DNA of 64,000 bases, taken from the NCBI GenBank assembly GCA_002310235.1, contig DBYO01000036.1, positions 46,924-110,923 of the forward strand, given 5' to 3'. The notes under the pieces are model-generated. The model saw only the letters and a list, made by a program, of their open reading frames with translations. It ran no database searches and had not been told where the DNA came from. Position numbers and translations under genes: made by a program. Each line of letters opens with the position of its first letter. Within the stretch, counting starts at the first letter, position 1. The stretch is from Bacteroidales bacterium UBA1184 (GTDB taxonomy: Bacteria > Bacteroidota > Bacteroidia > Bacteroidales > ML635J-15). Below, one piece after another: positions 55,101-61,513 of the stretch.

Positions 55101-57020
55101 GCTAATATTAAATGATTGACCGTGTTCGATTAGGCGTGAAACGAGTTGGCCATTTTCACAAATCGACACTACTGCGCAATGAGTTTCGTCAAACTTTAGT
55201 ACAATTGTTCCTTTATATGAAATATATTGGTTCAATGAATCGATAAGTTCGTGGTTCCCGTTCCATATCCTGTTGCCGTCGGTGTAGAAAAGAATATTGC
55301 CCGATTCGTCGCATATTCCCGATTCTGATTCACGGGCATCCATTGCTGAAAACTCGCCAGGTTGCGCTATTCCGCTCCTGAAATCAAGAGTAACATAGCT
55401 GTCGAAATACCATTGTGCTTGCGTAGAGTCGATGCCGTTATTGCATTCGATAATCTCGTATTGCCTCGAAATTGAAGTACAGGCATCCACACCTGTAAAC
55501 GCTGTAAAATCATAATTGCCAGCTGGCAAAGGCTGAGTTAAATGTACATGTTTTACATAATCGTCTCCCTCTTGTACAAAATCGGAACTATTAAAAGTTA
55601 ATGGTATGAAATCATCTCCTCTTGTTATCTCAAACCTTTGAAGAATACTAATATCTGATGCAGATATTTTTATGTCAAAATCACTATTGCCGCATATATA
55701 ATTTGACCCTGGGGAAACTATTCTTATGTCTAATAAATCGGAAAGAACGGCTACAGAAGCAACCGAATCGCTATAATTAGAGAAAATTTCATCAATATTC
55801 TCCCTCATAAAAGTGGCCTGATCTTTTGTGAATCTGTATCTGCATCCGTCGGGGCTATAACTCATGATATTATCATACGCTATACTATCGAGAGCGGAAT
55901 AGTCGCAACCGTAAAACTGTCCAGGATAGTCGGGAGTGTCTTCAATTCCATCATGTATGCCAACTGTATCAAGTTCTACATGTCCATTTATTATTGTAGG
56001 AGCTATTGCGTACTCTATAAATGCATGCAGAAGTCCGAAGTAATGTCCCATTTCGTGAGCGACAGTATATCCCAGCTGGCGGGTAGCCAGATTTGCATTT
56101 TCTCCTATTACGTCTTTTATTATTCCAATTATGGGCAATGACCTTATATTCAGGCACGGGCTTGATGTGATTCCATATACTTTTTCATCAAGGGCACCAT
56201 ATATAATGTCGTCAAATATCCAGACATTTATGTATTTATCGTAAGGGAAATCTGTATAGTAGTCGGTTATAGGTTGATAAGGATCTGTTGCTGGATAATA
56301 AACGTTGCCAGGATGTCTAACGTTGCTATCGAGGTTAATATTTTCACCATTAAATACATTATATGTAATGCCATAATAATCCTGTTCGCAATAATTTATC
56401 GGATCGGTCAATGCGGGACGGAATCTTATTTTTGTATCATAAGCAAGTTCTCCTGTTCGTCCTGCAAAAACATCGTTTAAAATACGCATACTTTGATTTA
56501 TTTTGGCAGGAGAGATATAATCTGTGGGATCTCCATCAAACCAAGTAGGGACAACAACATGATAAACAATGGGGATGTTAATAATGGGAGCTGAATTTAT
56601 ATCAAAATTAGGAATCTCTCTTGGACTACGGGGCAACTGCCCTGCCTTTATCATATCGTGAATCATGTGGTCGGTACCACTGTCTGTAACAAGCATTACA
56701 TGTTTGCTTTCTTCGGAAACATGCCACTCTTCATTCTTGTAGTACCGCATTGTAACGTCATATGTTTCAAATACGAGTAGCTGTCCTTCGTATTCCGAAA
56801 TCGAGACATACGGAGTCGTAGTCTGGATGGTATCAACTGTTTCATATAAAGTAAATACGAACTCGTACATCTCCGCGCCTTCAATAGAATTGAATCGAAT
56901 TGGCTCACCAAACTTGATGTGAATACTTGATTCTGGCAGTGAATCAAAACCTCTTTGTCCGTACGCTAAATGTTGTCCGCACAAAATAACGATAATAAGC
57001 AGTAAGAAAAATTTCCTCAT
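49146..57020 (-). CDS. Giant pappalysin-like (M43) metalloprotease with beta-helix and type IX sorting domain
   Basis: A 2624-residue secreted protein starting at ATG 57020 (MRKFFLLLIIVILCGQHLAYGQ); the longer frame to 57077 is rejected because the promoter lies inside it. Domains: metalloprotease of the M43 metzincin group (about 140-450) with HEMGHYFGLLH (about 320-332, bases near 56025-56058) and Met-turn NIMSY (about 385); a repeat or propeller region (about 590-950, AFSPNGRFLYLSYLD); PKD/SprB-like beta repeats (about 990-1700) including three clearly related ~95-residue units starting near HISHSDIC, STYACSDR and HISHTDIC; a right-handed beta-helix (about 1790-2100, HGIHASGF, AIYINANDGCKVLNNN); a helical linker; and a type A sorting domain IYPNPTSDFINIEL to TKIVKL (last about 90 residues). 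Active-site residues are complete. It probably degrades or binds host or food glycoproteins, an inference. Confidence 0.88.
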   Translation of the reverse strand: MRKFFLLLIIVILCGQHLAYGQRGFDSLPESSIHIKFGEPIRFNSIEGAEMYEFVFTLYETVDTIQTTTPYVSISEYEGQLLVFETYDVTMRYYKNEEWHVSEESKHVMLVTDSGTDHMIHDMIKAGQLPRSPREIPNFDINSAPIINIPIVYHVVVPTWFDGDPTDYISPAKINQSMRILNDVFAGRTGELAYDTKIRFRPALTDPINYCEQDYYGITYNVFNGENINLDSNVRHPGNVYYPATDPYQPITDYYTDFPYDKYINVWIFDDIIYGALDEKVYGITSSPCLNIRSLPIIGIIKDVIGENANLATRQLGYTVAHEMGHYFGLLHAFIEYAIAPTIINGHVELDTVGIHDGIEDTPDYPGQFYGCDYSALDSIAYDNIMSYSPDGCRYRFTKDQATFMRENIDEIFSNYSDSVASVAVLSDLLDIRIVSPGSNYICGNSDFDIKISASDISILQRFEITRGDDFIPLTFNSSDFVQEGDDYVKHVHLTQPLPAGNYDFTAFTGVDACTSISRQYEIIECNNGIDSTQAQWYFDSYVTLDFRSGIAQPGEFSAMDARESESGICDESGNILFYTDGNRIWNGNHELIDSLNQYISYKGTIVLKFDETHCAVVSICENGQLVSRLIEHGQSFNISTYIYEGPYLLNGLTAVPCPTGGYWLISTIGSNSNIVSIKLRYNGTSLVYETGSELNLSVQIYATHPLITLKASPNGKYIAYASDNCLRLAYFNATHGTFSLIDCEINFASKVSMPAFSPNGRFLYLSYLDHRTGKLKITQYDLNNDYSCNCQEIRGNDVFTADNRGEYFKTGLYLQEGPDGRIYISRVGDFFGSSRRIGVIMEPDNLASTFNGYEDCHVVEDLIDYEPGSILRNWMNLPNLVDAKDIDTCAASFTICSSDCNLESLTLHNFSLSPTLTWSFYDLSGNLIATNTDTVPDLSSITQLHNRNAFIIKQSTACEDHYMIDTVSFDAQMQIVGPDSICIDGSSPIYSISLEPRNQINSTTWDLSNNFNGEFYHNLDNRYSDLMIRPNAYDCEFSISCSIMDKFGCLDTAELSIKAKADCSFVANTIQECNKGTVTLKNNACDVDMSNYTANIIIDGESRPMENTSNEFIYSYINLYGHEPGVDTLPQIHLNDINTTIIVTDSTDNIVAETDVVIPRTYTNINVDGVVIPALCEHDLCYVSVTVSGGELSHIRYNNNYYYVISNDNICDDNNMCIYYMTNTLPYGDRVYYIAIRDSVRDCSVFINNNGVLCEKVPIKLPYQRIKPTFHISHSDICHEGGSGTIAVEMDLPRIEYGSNMLAEWQGAWEGQTYFELTDVSTYTTVLNNNSAHVNIGSGTYIPIVNYSTNCRDTLDPITITVMSPEVQEPEIEVLTTYACSDRNNGTITIEILSGVEEGFEPYVIWNGGTYTSEFELSPDSTRYTTTLDAGAPGNYSATVFYTSSCAETLYSSIQSLNHPHFNISHTDICNVHDSASITVEMELAYTDDGFTPYAYWNNGEQTYFVLQEGSNSIYTTTLNNVGRGSYSADVYYSSYCSTQLTSISIDVSNINISYDYVSENSVAIHLNFTPPANNYIVSVAGHVEDTINGYTYNFVANPRDSIMIITPCDTIPLDFRILDVSPIEMESETCIKSESHISFTISGGLAPYVATFTSGDFTTTQTYINSGQTDMYVEITQGVANRLNIVSADGQTYNINLGTIDLIPNYAVLETSSLGTTYNGGTYIVPSGLTFNHDVTFTDCTIYCAYTDYDDIASTQWTVNGGKTVTFNHCTIMAGCPDKMWQGIKVISAPLSLNAFEEDRTKSGIINITNPNIAIIEARNYGKVICQDGTTIEDAIKAVESKDGGKIIASGSHFNNNQYDLYYNEHSRAQGNANSPTITDCTFSTTRQLNNSRIYPKAHILMEKVSGIYIRGCTFENTLPFPSTINGATNTGYNRGSGIQANSGHFDVSASCSFKKLFHGIHASGFRSNAVVVENSSFTGNHRAIYINANDGCKVLNNNIVSRGEPGEQYEIMSTAREDREVDYSVYIGTCHTFTFEQNTISNATTGLYVYNSGNLGNRVRYNTFEGRPAERTLQLGLPLATKPQYNAIVVVGKNSNYVSGNNNTGRVGLEVLCNNFRRNTRDIFVKDGYMRREQGSNTAPTGNSFYYDNPNTFNRSHYQFQTQFDLATNNSYNVYGYEYYQHNAQNDTYEVTHQLKRNHHSTRVSPDNNSDLPYDESYCQCNDGNGPVVNPNPFNPIPFPGVDRTKSHIQQLGITLDSAINKYETKLDGGNTANALMKVSAISQGTAPSIEDLPQDGYLSDTVCNALVAKVEENPVYVTSVFVENSPLPAATYEDVQDAEISNILKTVLSYYQTGENKRVADEKAIGDIKQEISLNENLLYDKALNDSLSDTDYAIILDYFSTKTDVDSKAMACNILVSADNYDDARQQISAIRSLGTLEAANCADVYEMYVNSMDTTMSKEMLMEHSAQLENYIADNNYLYSGIATALYEYAFDTLIPEYTPIYEEEFTTKSTKTETAAEIYPYAIYPNPTSDFINIELASNVLDDDIIEFLKHYGINNIEDCETIQINIFDVNSRLVSTDKYNYDTLISIDVSEYPSGTYLVEIKSCYDNVMQTKIVKL

Positions 57021-57045
57021 AACATTGAACTTTAAATAAACATCC

Positions 57046-57078
57046 CAAAGATAAAACAAATTCGTTTTAAACTGCAAA
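57046..57078 (-). promoter_or_regulatory. Promoter for the metalloprotease operon (TTTG, 21 bp, TATCTTTG)
   Basis: On the minus strand TTTG (57078-57075) lies 21 bp before TATCTTTG (57053-57046), a full match to the Bacteroidota consensus layout. The ATG at 57020 follows 25 bp later. This is the best promoter in the window and decides the start of the gene. Confidence 0.7.
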
Positions 57079-57079
57079 T

Positions 57080-57180
57080 GATTTATTAAATTTTTGAATT
57101 TTTAAATCAGCGAAGCTAACCTTTAGCTCGGCGTAAGCAATTCTTGAACCCTTGAACCTTTAAACTTTTTAACTATAAAC
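57080..57180. repeat. Word-repeat stretch between the two transcription units
   Basis: AATTTTTGAATTTTTAAATCAGCGAAGC... wording including TTTAGCTCGGCGTAAGC (57122) and CTTGAACC words, the same vocabulary as 1.9-2.3 kb and 3.9-4.2 kb. No gene seen. Confidence 0.6.
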
Positions 57181-57214
57181 AAAAAATCCCCCGCATCTTA
57201 CGATACGAGGGATT
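57181..57214 (-). terminator. Rho-independent terminator after dpp7
   Basis: On the minus strand AATCCCTCGTATC (57214-57202) pairs with GATGCGGGGGATT (57197-57185), 13 pairs with two G-T, followed by TTTTTT. It lies 22 bp after the dpp7 stop. Confidence 0.85.
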
Positions 57215-57303
57215 CGGTAGATTAGTTTTATGAGATTATTTTCTGATGTCTAATTCGTTGATGAGGTTCTTAGCTCCGTAGAGTTCATCGATTACCCAAA
57301 GTA
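57181..57303. repeat. Direct repeat copy B: native 3' end of dpp7 with terminator
   Basis: Same 123 bp as 47079-47201 with two differences. Here it is the genuine end of the dpp7 gene and its terminator. Sequence outside the repeat differs on both sides. The spacing of 10,102 bp equals the block of two cargo genes plus one repeat. Confidence 0.93.
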
Positions 57304-59437
57304 CATAGCGAGCATCAACATTGATCGTCCTCTGCATTTCGGGGCTGAAGATGAGGTTCGAGCAGAGCCATTCCCAGTTGCCGTCGAAAGCAAGACCAAT
57401 GAGTTCGCCGTTGCCGTTGATGATTGGTGAACCTGAGTTACCACCAGTAATGTCGTTGTCGCTGAGGAAGCAAACTGGAAGATTACCTGTTTCGTCGGCA
57501 TAGCGGCCATACTGCTTCTTGTTGTAGAGTTCCTTCAGTTCCTTCGGAACAACAAATTCTGGATCGTTCGGATTTTCCTTTTCGATGATACCGTCGATGT
57601 AAGTCAAATATTTGTACTTAACACCATCACGTGGCAAGTAGCTCTGTACTGTTCCGTAAGTGAGACGGAGTGTCGAGTTTGCATCCGGATAGAAAACTCT
57701 GTCCTTTTCAAATTCGCGAAGTCCCTGAGTGTAAACTCTTTCGAGAGTTTCAATCTTATTCATTGGGCCTACAAATGCTCCTTGCAACGGCATGATTCCG
57801 CTGTAAACGCTCTTTGCAAAACCGAACATCGGGTCGGCATCGAGAGCCTTCTTGCTTGGCTTGTCGAGGAATGCGTTGAGACGGTCCTTGTCGGTGAAGA
57901 TAGACTTTGAGTAAACAGCATTTATGAATTTAGAAATCGATTCAGCTTCGGTTTTGCCCTTGTAGTTCTTGAACAGATAATCGCTGAATGCAGCTACTCT
58001 TCTTTCTGCAGGGATGGTGTTTACATAGTGGTTGAGCATTCTTTCGAACGACTTTTTGTCGGTGTTTACAAAGTAGTTCTTGAACATGTCGTCAACGCCA
58101 CCCTTGAAATCGGTGCAGAAATCCTTAATCTGCTCTGCGTTACCCTTTTCGTCTTCGAGAAGTCTCGACAGCATGAACATCTGCAATGAGTTCATTGTCA
58201 TATCGCTACCCTGGCTGAGAAGCAATGAGATAAGAAGCATGTCCTGAGTTGCCTGTCCGTACGATTCGTAAGTGCTCTTAAGTTCGTCGAGTACGTTTCC
58301 GTAGAGTTTCTTACGGCTGTCGTTTTCGTTAGCCCATTTCTGGAATGCAGCTTCTTCCTCTTCTTTGAGCTGTATTGCGTTGGTGGTCTTCAAGGTTTCT
58401 ATTTCACCGCCCCAGAGTTTGTATCCGTTTGCGAGCGATGCGTAAGTGTCAGCCATAGCAAGACGTATATTGTCGTCAACATCCATGTCTTCCTTCATTG
58501 CACCAAGCTTAACACCGAGAGCGTCAACAGCACTTGGATTGTACCAGTCGCGTTTGTATTTCATACCGTATGAGCAGAGGAAACGTTCGGTGCTTCCAGG
58601 ATAACCCATAATCATTGTGAAGTCGCCTTCCTTTACACCCTTTATTGAAACAGGGAGGTAGTGGAGAGGTTTGTAAGGAACATTGTTCTTGTCGTATTCT
58701 TTGGTTGGCTTACCGTCTGCCGACATATATACGCGGAATACCGAGAAGTCGCCAGTGTGACGAGGCCACATCCAGTTGTCGGTATCGCCGCCGAACTTAC
58801 CTATCGATGAAGGAGGTGCACCTACAAAACGAACATCGCCGAAAATTTCATATACGAAAAGGTAGTATTCGCCACCCTTGTACATTTCTTCAACCGATGC
58901 TTCGTATTCGTTGTCCTTTGTTGCTTCAGCAACGATTTCCTTCATAGCTTCGCCGACTTTCTTCGAACGTTCTGCTTCTGGAGTCTCGTTGGTTACGCCT
59001 TTCAGTACGCGTTCGGTAACATCTTCGATGCGAACAACGCGGCTTACTCTAAGCCATGGGCATGAAAGTTCTTCTTCCTTGCTCTTTGCCCAGTAACCGT
59101 TGTCGAGGTAGTTGTGCTCGGTGGTGCTGAGCTTTGTTATCGATTCGTATCCGCAGTGGTGGTTGGTGAAAAGCAAACCTTCCTTGCTTACTATTTCGCC
59201 GGTGCAGAAACCACCGCCATCTGCCGATTGTAATTGGAATATAGCGTCCTTGAGGCTCGAATGGTTGATGCTGTAGATTTCTTCTGCGGTAAGTTTGCAG
59301 CCGAGTTTCTGCATCTGTCCATAGTTCAACTGTGCAATCTTGTTAGGCAACCACATGCCCTCGTCGGGTTCTGGTGTTGCGTTCAGCCATATTGCGCCTG
59401 CAAATAGGGCTACTAATAATGTACTGATTCTCTTCAT
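57236..59437 (-). CDS. dpp7: S46 family dipeptidyl-peptidase (DPP7 type)
   Basis: A 733-residue secreted serine peptidase that removes dipeptides from peptide N-termini. Signal peptide MKRISTLLVALFAGAIWLNA. The chymotrypsin-like core has catalytic His in TNHHCGY (93-94) and nucleophile Ser668 in GNSGSP; the catalytic Asp lies in the insert-bearing middle. The P1-specificity position is Gly686 in AFDGNWE, as in Porphyromonas DPP7 (hydrophobic P1); DPP11 has Arg there. WMWPRHTGDF (about 218-227) is a family signature. Its 3' end is duplicated 10 kb downstream. Substrates feed peptide catabolism, together with the M16 peptidase. Confidence 0.94.
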   Translation of the reverse strand: MKRISTLLVALFAGAIWLNATPEPDEGMWLPNKIAQLNYGQMQKLGCKLTAEEIYSINHSSLKDAIFQLQSADGGGFCTGEIVSKEGLLFTNHHCGYESITKLSTTEHNYLDNGYWAKSKEEELSCPWLRVSRVVRIEDVTERVLKGVTNETPEAERSKKVGEAMKEIVAEATKDNEYEASVEEMYKGGEYYLFVYEIFGDVRFVGAPPSSIGKFGGDTDNWMWPRHTGDFSVFRVYMSADGKPTKEYDKNNVPYKPLHYLPVSIKGVKEGDFTMIMGYPGSTERFLCSYGMKYKRDWYNPSAVDALGVKLGAMKEDMDVDDNIRLAMADTYASLANGYKLWGGEIETLKTTNAIQLKEEEEAAFQKWANENDSRKKLYGNVLDELKSTYESYGQATQDMLLISLLLSQGSDMTMNSLQMFMLSRLLEDEKGNAEQIKDFCTDFKGGVDDMFKNYFVNTDKKSFERMLNHYVNTIPAERRVAAFSDYLFKNYKGKTEAESISKFINAVYSKSIFTDKDRLNAFLDKPSKKALDADPMFGFAKSVYSGIMPLQGAFVGPMNKIETLERVYTQGLREFEKDRVFYPDANSTLRLTYGTVQSYLPRDGVKYKYLTYIDGIIEKENPNDPEFVVPKELKELYNKKQYGRYADETGNLPVCFLSDNDITGGNSGSPIINGNGELIGLAFDGNWEWLCSNLIFSPEMQRTINVDARYVLWVIDELYGAKNLINELDIRK

Positions 59438-59471
59438 AGTTTATGCTTTTATTTATTTGTTATTTTTTTTG

Positions 59472-59479
59472 CAAAGATA
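59472..59479 (-). promoter_or_regulatory. Promoter -7 box (TATCTTTG on minus strand) for dpp7
   Basis: The minus strand reads TATCTTTGCAAAAA, fitting TAnnTTTG, 34 bp before the dpp7 ATG. No good -33 element seen. Confidence 0.45.
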
Positions 59480-59513
59480 TTTCCTGAAGTCAGAATGTTG
59501 AATTAATAAAAAA

Positions 59514-61502
59514 TTAAAGTTTTATAAAATTAGTTTTAAAGGTTGATTCCTCCGATGTTATAGTTATTGTATAATGTCCAGGAGCAAGCGACGATACATC
59601 AATGCTCGAAACTTCTCTTACAGAACGACTTACAAACATTACTTTGCCGTTTTCGCTTATGATTTCAATGTCGTAGGTGCCATTCTCGGGAAGGTTGATG
59701 TTAAGCATGCTGGAAGTAGGATTCGGGTATATGCTTATGAAATCGTTATCGAATTCGTTGACTCCTTGGTCTGTTGTTATTGTCATGTAGTTGTTTACTC
59801 GCTTGAAGTCGCTACAGATAGAATCTTCCGAATATGCAGTAAGTTTTACTGGGAAGGTACCTGCATTGTAGTATGTTACCTGCGGATTCTGTTCGCTTGA
59901 TGTTGCTGGTATTGCACCTTCGAATTCCCAGCTCCAGTAGAACGAATTTTCGCTAAGGTCGTTGAACTGAACTATCTGGCCTCTGGCTGCTGTGGTATTT
60001 GCAGCTTCGAAATTTGCAATTACAAGACCTACCACCTTTATATATTCGTCCTTTGTGATTCTGTCGCTATCGACTTCATTGTATGCAGTGAGTTTTACCG
60101 AGTACATGCCTTCGGTGTTGTATGTAACCACTGGGTTTGGATCGGTCGAAAACTCAGGAGTTCCACCGAAGAACTGCCACTGGATGCTTGTTGTGTTTGT
60201 AGCTGCGGAGTGGAAAGTTACGGTTTGACCTTCGCATATTGCGGTAATGTCGGCGGTGAAGTCAGCGGTAACTGTTCCGTGAACAATAATCATTTCGTTT
60301 ATTGTTTTGGTAATTTCGCAGTTGTCGTTCGATACGGTGAGGGTTACGCTATATGTTCCTGGCGTGTTGTACCTTATCGTCGGATTCTGCTCGTTCGATG
60401 TCGATGGCGTTCCGCCCGGGAACGACCACGACCATGTTGTCGGATCTTGTGTCGAGAGGTCGGTGAAGTGTACCTGTTCTCCTTCGATGATTTCTGTAGC
60501 GTCGGCTGTGAAGTCGGGGACAATCGGTGCCGGCTCTTCGGGAAAGGAGGGCATTTCGTCGTCGTTTACAGTAATTGGATTATCAATTGTGAGCTGACGT
60601 AGTTTTGCTTTCAGCGTTATTCCGCTTCTAGTGTATTTTTCGTTTGTGATCCAGAGTCTGCTGCTGTCGCGGAATGCGATTCCTTCGGTTTGATTATATC
60701 TGATGATGTCGGTCAGACCTACCGACGACAATTCGGTAGTCTCTACTGTTCCCGAGAAGAATTTGTTGCCTTCGAAGTTACGCAGTAGGGTGAGGTATGG
60801 CCTCGATTCGGGGATTAATCCCGACACATCGTAGGTATAACCGAGGAGTGACACTGTGTTTGTGCGGTAGTCGTAGTCGGCAGCGCATACAAGATAGTCG
60901 AGATGTAATGTGTCGATAGGCGTAATTGTGTGGAAATAATTCGCCTTGTTTGGTATAGCGTACAGATACACATCGTGGTCAACCCAGTTCTTAGAGAAGA
61001 GGAACAAGGTGTCGTCCTTGGCAATGAAGGCTTCGCAGTCGAAGCGAGTGTTTGTCACCGAGTAATCGGGTTCCGGATAGTCGGGGTTGCCATAGGTGAA
61101 ATTAATAATACGCGGTTCGATAGTGCTGAGTTCCGAATTTTCAAGATCTTCGATCTTTATTCGGATGATACGCGGATTAGTATTCATTGCACCAAAGTCG
61201 CCTATGTAAATGTTGGTTGCATCCTTGGCAAGGTCTTCCCAGTCGATGTTTGTTACGCCCGAGATAGTCTTGCGTTCCAATATTTCACCTGTAGCGGTAT
61301 CGATGCTGTAGAGGACAGGTTCGCCTTCCGAGTCGTTGTGCGTCCATAGCTTTCCATTGTGGAAGATAAGACCTGATGTTTCTTCTATTTCGTTGGGCAG
61401 TTCGCCTACCAGTATTGTTGCTGAACTTACCTGTGCAAACGATGCGCCTATGCTTACCAATAGAATTGCTGCTGCTGCGATCAGTTTCTTTATTGCTGTC
61501 AT
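59514..61502 (-). CDS. PKD-repeat surface protein, type IX cargo (3 PKD copies)
   Basis: A 662-residue exported protein. Signal peptide MTAIKKLIAAAAILLVSIGASFAQ. Residues about 25-320 form a propeller-like domain (TSGLIFHNGKLWTHNDSEGEPVLYSID, IDWEDLAKDATNIYIGDFG), similar to phytase-like/SdiA-regulated propellers. Three PKD domains follow (about 335-415, 416-495, 496-580) with WSWSFPGGTPSTS, IQWQFFGGTPEFS and WSWEFEGAIPATS cores. The C-terminus is a type A sorting domain SIYPNPTSSMLNINLP to TNFIKL. It is the tandem paralogue of the gene upstream, which has seven PKD copies. The 11-bp gap to the upstream stop implies one transcript. Confidence 0.88.
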   Translation of the reverse strand: MTAIKKLIAAAAILLVSIGASFAQVSSATILVGELPNEIEETSGLIFHNGKLWTHNDSEGEPVLYSIDTATGEILERKTISGVTNIDWEDLAKDATNIYIGDFGAMNTNPRIIRIKIEDLENSELSTIEPRIINFTYGNPDYPEPDYSVTNTRFDCEAFIAKDDTLFLFSKNWVDHDVYLYAIPNKANYFHTITPIDTLHLDYLVCAADYDYRTNTVSLLGYTYDVSGLIPESRPYLTLLRNFEGNKFFSGTVETTELSSVGLTDIIRYNQTEGIAFRDSSRLWITNEKYTRSGITLKAKLRQLTIDNPITVNDDEMPSFPEEPAPIVPDFTADATEIIEGEQVHFTDLSTQDPTTWSWSFPGGTPSTSNEQNPTIRYNTPGTYSVTLTVSNDNCEITKTINEMIIVHGTVTADFTADITAICEGQTVTFHSAATNTTSIQWQFFGGTPEFSTDPNPVVTYNTEGMYSVKLTAYNEVDSDRITKDEYIKVVGLVIANFEAANTTAARGQIVQFNDLSENSFYWSWEFEGAIPATSSEQNPQVTYYNAGTFPVKLTAYSEDSICSDFKRVNNYMTITTDQGVNEFDNDFISIYPNPTSSMLNINLPENGTYDIEIISENGKVMFVSRSVREVSSIDVSSLAPGHYTITITSEESTFKTNFIKL

Positions 61503-61513
61503 ATTGTTGTGGT

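Noticed and set aside
49146..57077. Start of the metalloprotease at 57077
   Set aside because: The consensus promoter (57046-57078) overlaps that region; the ATG at 57020 gives a standard signal peptide.
47079..57303. Transposon or phage origin of the 10-kb block
   Set aside because: No transposase, integrase, recombinase or phage gene and no tRNA site; the borders are long direct repeats of a coding 3' end, not terminal inverted repeats.
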